The notes: a model not told the origin generated them from the letters alone. Numbered from the stretch's first letter, positions 53,881 to 63,841 are shown. The stretch is 64,000 nucleotides of DNA from Chitinophaga oryziterrae (GCF_009758125.1 NZ_WRXO01000006.1:404445-468444); one strand, 5' to 3'. Made by a program: numbers and translations.

Positions 53881-53988
53881 CTATTTCTTATTTAAGTCTA
53901 AAACATCTTTCAACTTATACAATTTTGCCAAATCTTCCAGAAATTGGTTCGATGTAAAATTGGTCAGGACACCCCGCATATCCGGCAT
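53881..53988 (-). pseudogene. Decayed protein tail, copy A
   Basis: A minus-strand frame reading MPDMRGVLTNFTSNQFLEDL, AKLYKLKDVLDLNKK, TAG at 53881. It shares TSNQFLEDLAK..KL with copy B; the DNA is similar over about 55 bp (CCAAATCTTCC-AGAAATTGGTTCGAT). The upstream part of the parent protein is missing. Confidence 0.45.
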
Positions 53989-54210
53989 TTATTATATTAT
54001 TCTCCCTGATAATTTCCTGTTATGCATTTTTCTTGCACAAAATCATTTCTGCCATATTCCTGTTATGTGGCATTCTTTTCCTTACTGTTTTATCAGACAC
54101 AAAATAGGTTGGCAGTCCCATTGTCTGGGCAATACCGGCGCGGACTTATATCATAGATATTATTAATCGGCCGTTATAGAAGACCGAAACCTTTTGCGGA
54201 TTTATCTGTT

Positions 54211-54822
54211 ATGAAAAACATGACTGAGGTATTTATTATTGCTCCTGTTATTTTGTTACTCATTGTACTCTTAGTTAATTACTATCGTGTCATATATCGA
54301 TGGCTACTGCGTAATATAGTACGGCCATTATCGCCTGGATTCCCTATGTTCAGTCGTATTATACATAAAAATGATCTTTATAAGAAGACAGCCTTACCCT
54401 CTGTAAATATCTTACTAGCTAATACTAAAATGCTGGTCCTATCCGAAAATCAGCCTGATAGGATTCCCATTCATTTATACCTGCAAGAAATGGGAGTCCC
54501 AACCATTTTTTCAGTTAGTAGTCAGAATATATTAAATACATTGGATCATTTTAAGCCTGATGTGATCATTATGGAAATACCATTGCCTGATCTGGATGGC
54601 CTGGGAATGATAAAAGATATCCGGCAACACCCTGTGTCAACTCACCTACCATTAATTGCTATAGCTAACAGTATTTTTCCCGAAGCTGGAAGAAAGGCAA
54701 TCGCTGCCGGGGCTGATGTCTGTTTATTTCATCCTATAGAACCAACACAGTTATTGGAAACGCTTAACCTACTTCTTGATTGTGGCGCCATTCCGATTTT
54801 TTCAGATCATAATATTTTCTAA
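54211..54822 (+). CDS. Membrane-anchored degenerate response-regulator receiver
   Basis: 203 residues. One N-terminal membrane helix (VFIIAPVILLLIVLLVNYYR, residues 7-26), a basic linker, and a receiver domain (about 73-190). The fold is clear from FKPDVIIMEIPLPDLDGLGMIKDIR and AIAAGADVCLFHPI, but all key sites are changed: the phospho-acceptor Asp is Glu122 (MEIPLPDLDG), the conserved Lys is His174 (FHPIEP), the acidic pair is SEN (residues 78-80), and the Ser/Thr switch is lacking (IAIAN). It therefore probably cannot be phosphorylated and may be locked in an active-like state. It lies upstream of a hybrid kinase and a terpene synthase, same strand, with a 471-bp gap. Confidence 0.8.
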   Translation: MKNMTEVFIIAPVILLLIVLLVNYYRVIYRWLLRNIVRPLSPGFPMFSRIIHKNDLYKKTALPSVNILLANTKMLVLSENQPDRIPIHLYLQEMGVPTIFSVSSQNILNTLDHFKPDVIIMEIPLPDLDGLGMIKDIRQHPVSTHLPLIAIANSIFPEAGRKAIAAGADVCLFHPIEPTQLLETLNLLLDCGAIPIFSDHNIF

Positions 54823-55293
54823 ACCCCATTGCCTGATTTAATTAACAAATTATAATAGAATTTACTTAGAAATACAATCAGGTTATTAAAGGGTTTCGTT
54901 AATACCGTTTTAAATTGCTGAGAGCAGGAGGTACTGAATGACATCAATAAAAATGGCTTATCCTAACCCGATGCCATAAAGCTCAACCAGTGAGTCCCCG
55001 TTTAAAAGTTAAAACTGTATGTTACCTTTTATGAAGAAGTGCAATTATATTTTGTATGTGGTTGAATGCCCTAATACCTAATGAATTAATCATGAAAATC
55101 ACTTATTAACTCATCAATGCTGATCCAAACAATTCTCAAACGACATCATTTGAGTTTCTTATATGTAGGAACTATAATGCTTTTAGAAATTTCCCAGCTA
55201 CTTTGAACAATTAAGGAGATTTTATATAATTTTTCCGTATCTTAATAATATAAGATAGTTTGTATCATCCCTCATGTAAACACTTGTTTGTCA
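54823..55293. other. Intergenic, AT-rich
   Basis: 471 bp before the kinase. AT-rich, with many short A/T runs; no complete promoter pair or ORF. Confidence 0.4.
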
Positions 55294-57033
55294 ATGAAAT
55301 TCCCCGTCTCAAACTGGTTAAATGGGCTTATAGAAATTGGTATTACTCCTGAATGTGCTTCAGATACTAAGCGAAGCATAAGGTTGGTCAACACATTAAA
55401 CATAGTCACTGGTTGTACTGCTTTAATTTTAGCTCCTGCCTTAGAATATGTGACTCATGAACCATTCACCCTGCCTGGAATGATAGAAGTATCTGGATTT
55501 GCCTTTTCTCTATACCTAAACTACAGACGGCGTTACTTCGCGGCATCGATCGTTATGTTATTAACGCAAACTTTGGCAGCGATTTATTTCGGAATTTTAT
55601 TGGGTCAGGGTGTGACTATCAAAATACTGCTGAGTTCAATGATGATTACGTCAACATTTGTTTTCCAGGATCGCAGGGCACGTATTATTTCGCTCTTAGT
55701 GGGTATCGCTTCTATGTTTATCCTGAATCTCAATGAAAAATATCATTTTATGGTTCCCTGGTTTTTTGCCAGCGAAGATTATCTGCTCATACAGTTTTTA
55801 GCGGATGGGATTATTTGTGCGCTTACCTGGATTGTAGTTAATTCTTTTCATCGTATGTTGAAGCGCGCGAGTGAAAACAAAAGTAATTTTTTGCGGGAAA
55901 CGAACCATGAAGTCAATAAGTCCTCTGATACGCTCAGAACAACCCTGGATAAATACCTACATGATGCTCCCTTAACCGGCCAGATTACCATGACAATAGA
56001 AGATCTTCGGGGGATTGATGCAGCTATTAAAAGCGTCTCTGAAATAGTCAAGAATGGATTAGATTTTACTAAAATTGAGGCCGGATTATCTGAGATTAAA
56101 ATTAGTCTGTTTGAGATTCGCTTTCTGCTGGAAGAGATTCTACGTGAATACAGTGCTTCAGCAACTAAACATGGCGTATTGATACGTATCAATAATCTCA
56201 CTGGCGTTCCCGATTGGATAGAATCAGACCGTCTAAAATTAAAAGCGATTCTTACCAATGTATTGTCCAATGCGATTAAGTTCAGTCATCTTGCTCAATC
56301 AACTGATTCATTGAATATGAATCAACCAACTGTTGATTTAAACATTAAGATGGACCAGGAAGTCCTGGTTATGGAGGTAGTTGATTATGGGGCAGGCATG
56401 AACCAGAAAAGGTTAGAATCGATCTTCTCTGGTTTATATGTCTCAGAAGAGAGTGGTTTAATGCAAGGCTATGGTGTTGGTATGGTGACAACTAAACACC
56501 TCGTTGATTTATTGGGCGGTTCTATTAAGGCAGTAAGCATCGAAGGAAAGGGCTCTACATTCACCATTGAAATACCGGTTAAGGTTCAGTCGCTTATTGT
56601 TAAAAAGCCAGTAAAAACTGCTCATCCCGAAAGTCAAACAAAGCCTTTTTTTATGGTGCCGAGATCCGTTCTAATAGTCGAGGATGATGCGGTAATGCGA
56701 AGCTGGGCAGTGCATTGCTTTGAACTATTGGGGTGTGCTAATAGAATGACTGCAGAGAATGCCAAACAAGGCATTATAAGGGCCAGGGTCGAAATACCAG
56801 ATATGATTTTGATGGACGTTCGTTTGCCTGATGCCAATGGCCTGACCGTCATAAAAGAATTGCGTCGTAACCCTGATTTAAAAAACATTAGCATTATTGT
56901 TGTTTCGTCAGAGGATTCTGATTTGTTGCGAAATGAAGCCAAACAAGCTGGAGCCTCCAGTTTTTTGCTCAAGCCATTTAATGAGGCGGAATTGAAGTCT
57001 GCAATTATTAAAGCGAAAGAGATTCAAGTTTAA
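55294..57033 (+). CDS. Membrane hybrid histidine kinase with C-terminal receiver
   Basis: 579 residues from the ATG at 55294; a TTG two codons earlier is less likely. About six membrane helices in residues 33-187 (ALILAPALEYV, FAASIVMLLTQTLAAIYFGI, IISLLVGIASMFILNL, FLADGIICALTWIVV), a membrane sensor I cannot name. H-box NFLRETNHEVNKSS keeps His205 but lacks the usual R-T-P-L after it. ATPase: N-box LTNVLSNAIKFS, G1 VVDYGAGM, G2 GYGVGMVTTKHLVDLLGGSI. Receiver (455-579): Asp464/465, acceptor Asp508 (LMDVRLPDANG), Ser538/539, Lys560: complete. So the kinase has an intact receiver, in contrast to the pseudo-receiver upstream. The terpene synthase follows 133 bp later. Confidence 0.9.
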   Translation: MKFPVSNWLNGLIEIGITPECASDTKRSIRLVNTLNIVTGCTALILAPALEYVTHEPFTLPGMIEVSGFAFSLYLNYRRRYFAASIVMLLTQTLAAIYFGILLGQGVTIKILLSSMMITSTFVFQDRRARIISLLVGIASMFILNLNEKYHFMVPWFFASEDYLLIQFLADGIICALTWIVVNSFHRMLKRASENKSNFLRETNHEVNKSSDTLRTTLDKYLHDAPLTGQITMTIEDLRGIDAAIKSVSEIVKNGLDFTKIEAGLSEIKISLFEIRFLLEEILREYSASATKHGVLIRINNLTGVPDWIESDRLKLKAILTNVLSNAIKFSHLAQSTDSLNMNQPTVDLNIKMDQEVLVMEVVDYGAGMNQKRLESIFSGLYVSEESGLMQGYGVGMVTTKHLVDLLGGSIKAVSIEGKGSTFTIEIPVKVQSLIVKKPVKTAHPESQTKPFFMVPRSVLIVEDDAVMRSWAVHCFELLGCANRMTAENAKQGIIRARVEIPDMILMDVRLPDANGLTVIKELRRNPDLKNISIIVVSSEDSDLLRNEAKQAGASSFLLKPFNEAELKSAIIKAKEIQV

Positions 57034-57166
57034 CCTATAGCTGTTAATTTCTATACTGAAATCCATACCTATTCCCGTTGGCTTTGCTATTACATGGGAA
57101 ATGCTTGCTGCATTATAATATATAAGGTTGGCGCTGTACTCTACTACGGAACCAAACCTCTATTAT

Positions 57167-58126
57167 ATGAACAAAGATTTAGCGTTACCGCTACCTCTGT
57201 ATCCTTTTCCATCCCTGATCAGTCCTTTGTCTGAACAAATTGCTGCTGACACCGTAAAATGGATCGAAGAGGATTTTTGTTTTTTGAATGACAAGATGCA
57301 GTACAAGTATTGCAAAAGTAATTTTGGAAAGCTTAGTGCAAGATGCCTTCCCGATATGCCAGCCTACGAGCGTTTACAGATTGCTGCTAAGTTTATGCTA
57401 TGGGGAACCATTTTCGATGATTATTTTGAGTTCAAACCGTTGGATGAGTTGGTATTGTTACACGATCGCGCGATGCAAATCCTCGAAGGCTCTGTCCCAA
57501 CACAGACGGACTCTCCTTTCTTTCCTATTTTGGCTGGCATACGTGATTCACTTCAAGCGTTAATGCCTCCCTCCTGGTTAAAACGATTCTCCCGTAATGT
57601 GGGAATCTGGATTGCCAGCATGCAAGAGGAAGTGCCCTACAAAGGAATTATGCGGTTTCCCTCTCTGAGTAATTTTGAGTTACTCCGGGAAAAAACGATT
57701 GGCATTCAGGCGTATTTGGATTTAATTGAATTGCAATTAGGAGGCTGTTTGCCTGATGCAGTAATGCTCAGCCCCTACATGAAGGAATTGTACCGGCTGG
57801 TTTCCCGGATTTCGGCCTGGTGTAACGATTTCTTTTCCATTGAAAAGGATATTGATCGGGAACCTCTCAACCTCGTTTTAGTTTTACAACAAGAGCGTGG
57901 CTTACCCCTTCAGGAAGCTTATAATGACGCCTTTGTTATTCATAACCGGGATGTTGCTGAATTTATGACACTGCAGGCGGCAGTTCCTGATTTTGGGTCT
58001 TATACAGCGGATGTAAAACGTTTCGTCTATTATCTTGGCATAATGATCCAGGGACAAAATGATTGGTATCAAATTGATACCCTGCGCTACAAGCAGGGGG
58101 GCTTTCCTGAAAAGGGGAATTTTTGA
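57167..58126 (+). CDS. Class I terpene synthase (cyclase)
   Basis: 319 residues from the ATG at 57167; a TTG at 57128 would add 13 residues. The Asp-rich metal motif is FDDYFE (Asp84, Asp85, Glu88). The second metal motif is NDFFSIEKD (Asn220, Ser224, Lys227, with Asp228 in place of the usual Glu). The pyrophosphate sensor is Arg174 (LREKTIG), exactly 46 residues before Asn220, and the C-terminal RY pair is Arg307-Tyr308. All functional sites of a bacterial ionisation-initiated cyclase are present, so it should convert a prenyl diphosphate (most likely FPP, inferred) to a terpene. No prenyltransferase, P450 or methyltransferase is adjacent. It has its own terminators. Confidence 0.9.
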   Translation: MNKDLALPLPLYPFPSLISPLSEQIAADTVKWIEEDFCFLNDKMQYKYCKSNFGKLSARCLPDMPAYERLQIAAKFMLWGTIFDDYFEFKPLDELVLLHDRAMQILEGSVPTQTDSPFFPILAGIRDSLQALMPPSWLKRFSRNVGIWIASMQEEVPYKGIMRFPSLSNFELLREKTIGIQAYLDLIELQLGGCLPDAVMLSPYMKELYRLVSRISAWCNDFFSIEKDIDREPLNLVLVLQQERGLPLQEAYNDAFVIHNRDVAEFMTLQAAVPDFGSYTADVKRFVYYLGIMIQGQNDWYQIDTLRYKQGGFPEKGNF

Positions 58127-58159
58127 CGACAGTTACATCAGTTAGAAAAATGAAACCTG

Positions 58160-58194
58160 CTATATCCCGGCTAATGGCCGGGGTATAGTTTTTT
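58160..58194 (+). terminator. Terminator of the terpene synthase gene
   Basis: CTATATCCCGGC (58160-58171) and GCCGGGGTATAG (58177-58188) with a 5-nt loop and a T6 run (58189-58194). Confidence 0.85.
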
Positions 58195-58243
58195 GATGTT
58201 TAATAGGATGTCGGATTATGGAATGGTACTCCTTATAAAAAAG

Positions 58244-58266
58244 GGAAGTGGCATTTTGCCACTTCC
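58244..58266. terminator. Second hairpin after the terpene synthase
   Basis: GGAAGTGGCA (58244-58253) and TGCCACTTCC (58257-58266) around TTT, with A's before and TTTA after. A backup or bidirectional terminator. Confidence 0.6.
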
Positions 58267-58948
58267 TTTATAGATGGGTTAGTAATTATGAAGTAGTAGA
58301 CAGCTTTTACTTATTGCGCTAATTCGATGTATTTATTTGAATTACTTTTTTTTGTCTTGTTAGCATTTGTTCCCATAAACAATATTGCCGTTATGATGAA
58401 AGGATATTTGATAAGTAATCGGTATACACGCAATTTGAATATTTAGATCATTGTTTTGCGCAGATACATTGCGTACCCTCATTATAATTTTATAAAACAT
58501 ACTGAAATAATATAGAGGAAAACGCCCCTTAATTAGTTGTTTGATACTTTACGCATTAAGCCTCTCGCTGATACGATTAGCTTGATTTAGCCTCGATAGG
58601 TATTAAAGAATCTAAAAGCAAAAGATGGGACTTCAATTTAAAAGATTTAATATATCACTATTTCAAAATAAGTAGAAATGCGTATTTTTTGACCAATAAC
58701 ATTGGATTAACGTATTCTATAAAAACATTGTCTATTTTAGTTCAATGAATATTTAATAACCCCTATCAACCTACAATCATGGGACAATTTCTAAAAACTT
58801 TTTATGTGCTTCCTTTCAGGAGAACGTTATTAAAATGTTTAATACATTCTAGTATTATATAGGCGTTTGGGAGCCCTGGGGGCATTAGATTATGATTTTG
58901 TATACTAAGGATCAGCCGTAGAATTTCTAACTTTTTACCCCTCACTGA
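58267..58948. other. Intergenic, AT-rich
   Basis: About 680 bp of very AT-rich sequence before the RHS operon. A TAACTTTT close to a -7 box sits about 20 bp before the first ATG. No gene is called. Confidence 0.4.
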
Positions 58949-60322
58949 ATGAAACAATTTATACCCCTCATTATTGTGTTGTGCATCTGTTCCAACCTTG
59001 CAAATGCCCAGGATAGTACCCTTGAACACTTACCTAAAAAGTATTTATCTCAGGTTGAACATAAGTCCAGAAGATTTGAAGAACAGATTGATAAACGCAC
59101 TGATAAAGCATTAGCACGATTAATAAAACAGGAACAGAAAATGAAATCCAGACTCTGGAAAATTGATTCTGTAGGTGCTAAAACAATTTTCAATTCATCT
59201 CTTACGAGAATCGCAGACTTAAAAAAAGGACTGCAATCTAAGCTGCCAGCAGGGGGAGACGCTTACCTGGATACATTACAGCACACCTTAAAGTTCCTGG
59301 GACAAGCCGGTAATACTACAAGCCAGTTGACCAACACGATGCAAAGCGTGCAGCAATTACAGGGAAAATTACAGTATAGTGAACAGGTTAAAAATTACAT
59401 CAATCAACGCAAGCAGATGCTGAAGGAGCAACTGGCACAATACACAGGGTTTACGAAAGATTTGCAAAAGATCAATAAAGAGGCATATTATTACGGAGAG
59501 CAACTAAAGGAATATAAATCTGTCTACAGTGATCCAAAGAAGGCAGAAGTAAAGGCCATGGCTTTGTTAAAGAAACTACCTGCTTATAATGATTTTATCA
59601 GTAAGCATTCGCAACTGGCAGGGTTATTTAATCTGGCAGGCGGCTATAACGATACCCGCAGCCTGGAAGGCTTACAGACCAGAACCCAGGTAGAACAACT
59701 GGTGCAACAACGAATAGGTAGTAGTCCTGATGCGGGACAGGTAATTAGTCAACAGATGGAACAAGCCAGGTCCCGGTTTAATGAATTGAAAAGTAAATAC
59801 CCCGCGTTGAACAGTGCAGCGGATATGCCGGATTTTAGGCCCAGGGAGATGAAGACGAAAACATTCTTCCAAAGGCTTGAGCCAGGCGGAAACATCCAGT
59901 TTCAGAAATCTAATCAATACTTCCCCACTACAGCAGATATAGCCGCTCAAATTGCCTATAAGTTGAATAAGAACGGCAGCGCCGGTATTGGATTGTCCTA
60001 TAAACTGGGCATGGGCTCCGGCTGGAATCATATAGCATTCAGTCATCAGGGAGTAGGGTTACGAACCTTCGGGGACTACAAGCTCAAAGGTACATTCTTT
60101 ATAAACGCCGGCTTCGAAGGCAACCGCAACACTGGTTTCAAATACCTCAGTGAACTAAAACACTGGAATGGATGGACAACATCCGCCCTTGCCGGTATCA
60201 GCAAGAAATATAAGATCAATACGAAATTGAAGGGAAATATCATGTTGCTGTATGATTTCCTGGCCCCCCGACAATTACCCAAAACAGATAATATCAAACT
60301 CAGAATAGGTTACTCATTATAA
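58949..60322 (+). CDS. Exported coiled-coil protein with C-terminal outer-membrane-like barrel
   Basis: 457 residues, family not named. Signal peptide MKQFIPLIIVLCICSNLANA, a long Lys/Gln-rich coiled coil (about 30-290: SRRFEEQIDKRTDKALARLI, YINQRKQMLKEQLAQY), and a C-terminal ~150 residues of alternating beta strands (GGNIQFQKSNQYFP, AGIGLSYKLG, GTFFINAGFEGN, IKLRIGYSL), which look like a small outer-membrane barrel ending in an aromatic-leucine terminus. It is 29 nt before the RHS-type gene and probably assists its surface display or export; this is inferred from position. Confidence 0.75.
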   Translation: MKQFIPLIIVLCICSNLANAQDSTLEHLPKKYLSQVEHKSRRFEEQIDKRTDKALARLIKQEQKMKSRLWKIDSVGAKTIFNSSLTRIADLKKGLQSKLPAGGDAYLDTLQHTLKFLGQAGNTTSQLTNTMQSVQQLQGKLQYSEQVKNYINQRKQMLKEQLAQYTGFTKDLQKINKEAYYYGEQLKEYKSVYSDPKKAEVKAMALLKKLPAYNDFISKHSQLAGLFNLAGGYNDTRSLEGLQTRTQVEQLVQQRIGSSPDAGQVISQQMEQARSRFNELKSKYPALNSAADMPDFRPREMKTKTFFQRLEPGGNIQFQKSNQYFPTTADIAAQIAYKLNKNGSAGIGLSYKLGMGSGWNHIAFSHQGVGLRTFGDYKLKGTFFINAGFEGNRNTGFKYLSELKHWNGWTTSALAGISKKYKINTKLKGNIMLLYDFLAPRQLPKTDNIKLRIGYSL

Positions 60323-60351
60323 GTCCGCATACCTCAACACCCCATCATTTT

Positions 60352-63300
60352 ATGAAAAAGTTATTTCTATTCCTTTCACTATTTATTGTCATGCATACGC
60401 ATGCCCAGATGCAAACCGGCACTGTTACCCAAAATCTGATTGACGTCAGCACGAAGTCGCCCGATGTGGCGAGTCTTGGGAAATTCGGAAATATCCCTGT
60501 CAGTTATGCGACGGGTGTGCCTTCGATCAACATTCCCGTTTATGAGATTAATGTGGGAAAAATCAAACTACCGCTATCGCTGGATTATCATGCTGGTGGC
60601 ATTCGTGTGGGCGAAATATCCTCAAGTGTGGGAATAGGATGGGTTTTGTCCGGGATAGGAGTCATTTCCCGGCAGGTAGTAGGTATTCCTGATGAAGATG
60701 GTAGTGCCGGGTTATTTCTGGCTCCTAATCCTGACTCAGTATTGCTCGATCCTTATACCAATTTTCAATATCTTTTTGATGTACAAAGAGGGTTTGCTGA
60801 TAATGAACCCGATCAGTTTTCTTACTCAATAAATGGGGAAAGTGGAAAATTCACTTTCCGGCGTAATGGCACAATTATACAGGAGCCGGTGTCCAATAAC
60901 AAGATTTCCTACGCAGGTTCATACTTTACAATTACTGACCAGGATGGGGTGGTATATATATTCGGATTGAAGATGAATAACGACATGTCACTATCAGGTG
61001 GTACAAGGAGTTATACTGCTGCCTGGCGACTGACAAAAATGGTGGATGCCAATTCTACAGATACGATCTTTTTCAATTATGAATATGCTTGTAATCCTGT
61101 TTATCAAAAGAATTATAATTATTCTCATTATTTAGGTGGCGCTTTTCCAGGGTGTAATAATAGTGCTGATATTTTTAAAAATGAGGAGACCACTACTTAT
61201 CAACTCGGAACTTTATTTGAAGCCTATCCCAAAGAAATCAGGTGGCGTGGGGGTAAAATATCCTTTATCAATACCTGTGACAGAGCAGATGTGGCAGGTG
61301 CGGCTATGCGACTAACAGAAGCGGATGTATATGCAAACCAGGAAGGTACCCTGAAACAAGTCAAACGCATGGTGCTGTATCAATCTTATTTTAATAGTAA
61401 TGGTACCGGTTATGCTTTCGCCAATGCGACCGCCGACCAGAAAAAAAGATTGCGACTTGATTCGGTAGGCTTGCTGTCAGTCAGCGGAACTATACCTCCA
61501 CAAACCTACCGTATGACCTATGATACGACATTAATGGCCCCCCGTGAATCCTGTGCACAAGACAGATGGGGCCACAATAATGGTGCATTTGACAATGCAG
61601 GTCTCATTCCAACACAAAGTGTTTCCTGGATAAATACTTATTATACTATTGGCAATGCAAACAGGAATACTGATTCTACCTTTATGAAAGCCTGCACCAT
61701 TACCTCTATTCAATATCCTACAAAAGGTAAAACAGTATTTGAATTTGAGCCCCATGCATTTATCCATAGAGAAATGCAAAGCCAGCCATATAATGCTTCC
61801 CTATATTGTACAGGAGGTGTACAATCTTCTGATACTGCTTATTTCAGTGTGACAGCAAATGATCTTTATTTTAAATATGGTTTCTTCTTACCAGCATTTA
61901 CATCAGGACAGGTAACCGACAGACCGCGAATTATACTGAAAGACCTCACGAGTAATACAGAGGTTGTTAATACAGCTACTCCGCCCGGGCAGGAAAGCAG
62001 CAGTTATTCGCTGACTAATATTGAACTCCTTCTTACCACAGGGCATAATTATTCATTTACGATGAATACTTATAGCACCAGTTCCAATATTTCGGCATCG
62101 GCTTCTATTACCTGGACAAAAAATACTGGGTATGCAGATATAAGAAGAATTGGTGGAGGGTTGAGAATAAAGACGCTTACTAATTATGATGACAATGGAA
62201 AGATAGTAAGTAAAGAGAAGTATGAATATGCTGGTGGTGTCATGCTCACAGATATGTATTATCAGGATCTGAATGTTGAACAGATATTTCCCCGAAATGG
62301 TAGTGTCGTTAATCCTGCCGTATGTTTTTACACGTTTTCGCAACTACCTCCCGGTTATGTCCTTATTTTTCATGGCAATAGTGTAATCCCCACTTCTCAA
62401 TGTAATGGCAGTCCTTTACTCTATAGTAACGTAACAAAATACCAGATAGATAGCGCAGGGAATGCAAATGGGAAAATAGATTATGGTTATACCATATATC
62501 CTGATATGCGTAGTGCTATTGAAGAATACGCAACTGTAGGTCCGCTTACCTTTAACACGAGGGGTGGCCCTTATCTTAGTTCATACACATGGAAAAACAA
62601 TTTTCTTTCTTATGAAAACACTTTTAAAAGTACTTCATCAGGGTATAAGAAAATTAATAGTAAAGTGTATGATTACCGGGATTACAGAGATAGCGTAGAA
62701 CATCGTCTTAAAATAAAGGTTAAATATTTAACGACTTGCTGTCTGGAACAACATATAGATTCAGTAGATGCGTTGAGTGATTTTTATTTAACTGTTATAG
62801 ATCAGCCAACAGGTGTTATGTTGTTAAGAAGTACGTCGGATACTACCTGGGACGACTTTGGCAATAAAATATATACCAATCAGCAATATGAATACAATGA
62901 TACTACCCATACTTATCCTACGTTGATAAGAAGTTTTACCAGTACCGGTGATACTATTTCAGTGCTGTCCAAATATCCTCATGACCTGGCAGCGGCTGGA
63001 AATGTGTATCAGAAAATGATGACCAGAAATATTGTTTCCCCTTTAGTACAGCAGGTGAAGAAGAAAAACAGGGTACAACTTTCTTTGACTAACATCAATT
63101 ATACAGATGTGAATAGTAACAGTAAGTTACTATTACCTCAAACAATAGATGAACAGATCAGCAATTATCCTATAGAAACAAAACTCAGGTTTAACAAGTT
63201 TGATCTCTATGGAAATATCCAGGAACAACAGAAAGACAGCGATATCAGGCAAAGTTATGTGTGGGGATATGATACGCTCTATCCAATCGCTACTGTGACA

Positions 63301-63813
63301 AACGCCGCACAAAACGAAATTGCCCATACCAGCTTTGAACCGGATGCGGCGGGTTACTGGACGATTCCATCTGCTACAAGAGATGTCACGCAGGGAATTA
63401 CGGGGCGACAATCTTATGCGTTAAGTAATGGATCAGTATCGCGAACAGGGCTTACTACTACTAAATCTTACATCGTTTCTTATTGGAGTAAGAGCAGCAC
63501 TGCTACTGTTAATGGGACTACAGCCACATCCTCTTATAATAAAAATGGCTGGTATTATTACGAACATACAATCGCTGCCGGAGCATCCTCAATAACGGTC
63601 AGTGGCAGTGTAACAATTGATGAATTGCGTCTATATCCCACGGATGCACAAATGAACACCTTTACTTACGATCCGCAGGTAGGAATGACTACGCAATGTG
63701 ATGCTGATAACCGGATCTCTTATTTTGAATACGATGGTTTTAACAGGTTGAAGCTGGTCCGGGATGTGGACCGTAATATCCTCAAAACCTACGAATACCG
63801 GTACAAACAATAA
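60352..63813 (+). CDS. Secreted RHS/YD-repeat protein
   Basis: 1153 residues. Signal peptide MKKLFLFLSLFIVMHTHAQ, then an N-terminal region common in Bacteroidota RHS-type proteins (SPDVASLGKFGNIPVSYATG, PLSLDYHAGGIRVGEISS, VGIGWVLSGIGVISRQV), large beta-rich middle, and a C-terminal YD-repeat stretch (YDPQVGMTTQCDADNRISYFEYDGFNRLKLV). It stops right after these repeats at YEYRYKQ; no hyperconserved core cleavage motif or toxin tip is present. The partial gene that follows may carry a further segment. Middle gene of a three-gene plus-strand operon (29 and 28 nt gaps). Confidence 0.88.
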   Translation: MKKLFLFLSLFIVMHTHAQMQTGTVTQNLIDVSTKSPDVASLGKFGNIPVSYATGVPSINIPVYEINVGKIKLPLSLDYHAGGIRVGEISSSVGIGWVLSGIGVISRQVVGIPDEDGSAGLFLAPNPDSVLLDPYTNFQYLFDVQRGFADNEPDQFSYSINGESGKFTFRRNGTIIQEPVSNNKISYAGSYFTITDQDGVVYIFGLKMNNDMSLSGGTRSYTAAWRLTKMVDANSTDTIFFNYEYACNPVYQKNYNYSHYLGGAFPGCNNSADIFKNEETTTYQLGTLFEAYPKEIRWRGGKISFINTCDRADVAGAAMRLTEADVYANQEGTLKQVKRMVLYQSYFNSNGTGYAFANATADQKKRLRLDSVGLLSVSGTIPPQTYRMTYDTTLMAPRESCAQDRWGHNNGAFDNAGLIPTQSVSWINTYYTIGNANRNTDSTFMKACTITSIQYPTKGKTVFEFEPHAFIHREMQSQPYNASLYCTGGVQSSDTAYFSVTANDLYFKYGFFLPAFTSGQVTDRPRIILKDLTSNTEVVNTATPPGQESSSYSLTNIELLLTTGHNYSFTMNTYSTSSNISASASITWTKNTGYADIRRIGGGLRIKTLTNYDDNGKIVSKEKYEYAGGVMLTDMYYQDLNVEQIFPRNGSVVNPAVCFYTFSQLPPGYVLIFHGNSVIPTSQCNGSPLLYSNVTKYQIDSAGNANGKIDYGYTIYPDMRSAIEEYATVGPLTFNTRGGPYLSSYTWKNNFLSYENTFKSTSSGYKKINSKVYDYRDYRDSVEHRLKIKVKYLTTCCLEQHIDSVDALSDFYLTVIDQPTGVMLLRSTSDTTWDDFGNKIYTNQQYEYNDTTHTYPTLIRSFTSTGDTISVLSKYPHDLAAAGNVYQKMMTRNIVSPLVQQVKKKNRVQLSLTNINYTDVNSNSKLLLPQTIDEQISNYPIETKLRFNKFDLYGNIQEQQKDSDIRQSYVWGYDTLYPIATVTNAAQNEIAHTSFEPDAAGYWTIPSATRDVTQGITGRQSYALSNGSVSRTGLTTTKSYIVSYWSKSSTATVNGTTATSSYNKNGWYYYEHTIAAGASSITVSGSVTIDELRLYPTDAQMNTFTYDPQVGMTTQCDADNRISYFEYDGFNRLKLVRDVDRNILKTYEYRYKQ

Positions 63814-63841
63814 TCAGTTAACCTGTATAACCTCATTAGTC

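Noticed and set aside
53846..54166. 106-codon plus-strand ORF
   Set aside because: It reads antisense through decayed tail A, which has the better coding signal on the minus strand.
58779..58862. A 27-codon plus-strand ORF (MGQFLKTFYVLPFRRTLLKC...)
   Set aside because: It has a plausible start context, but no ribosome-binding evidence, no family, and very AT-rich surroundings; too short to support as a gene.
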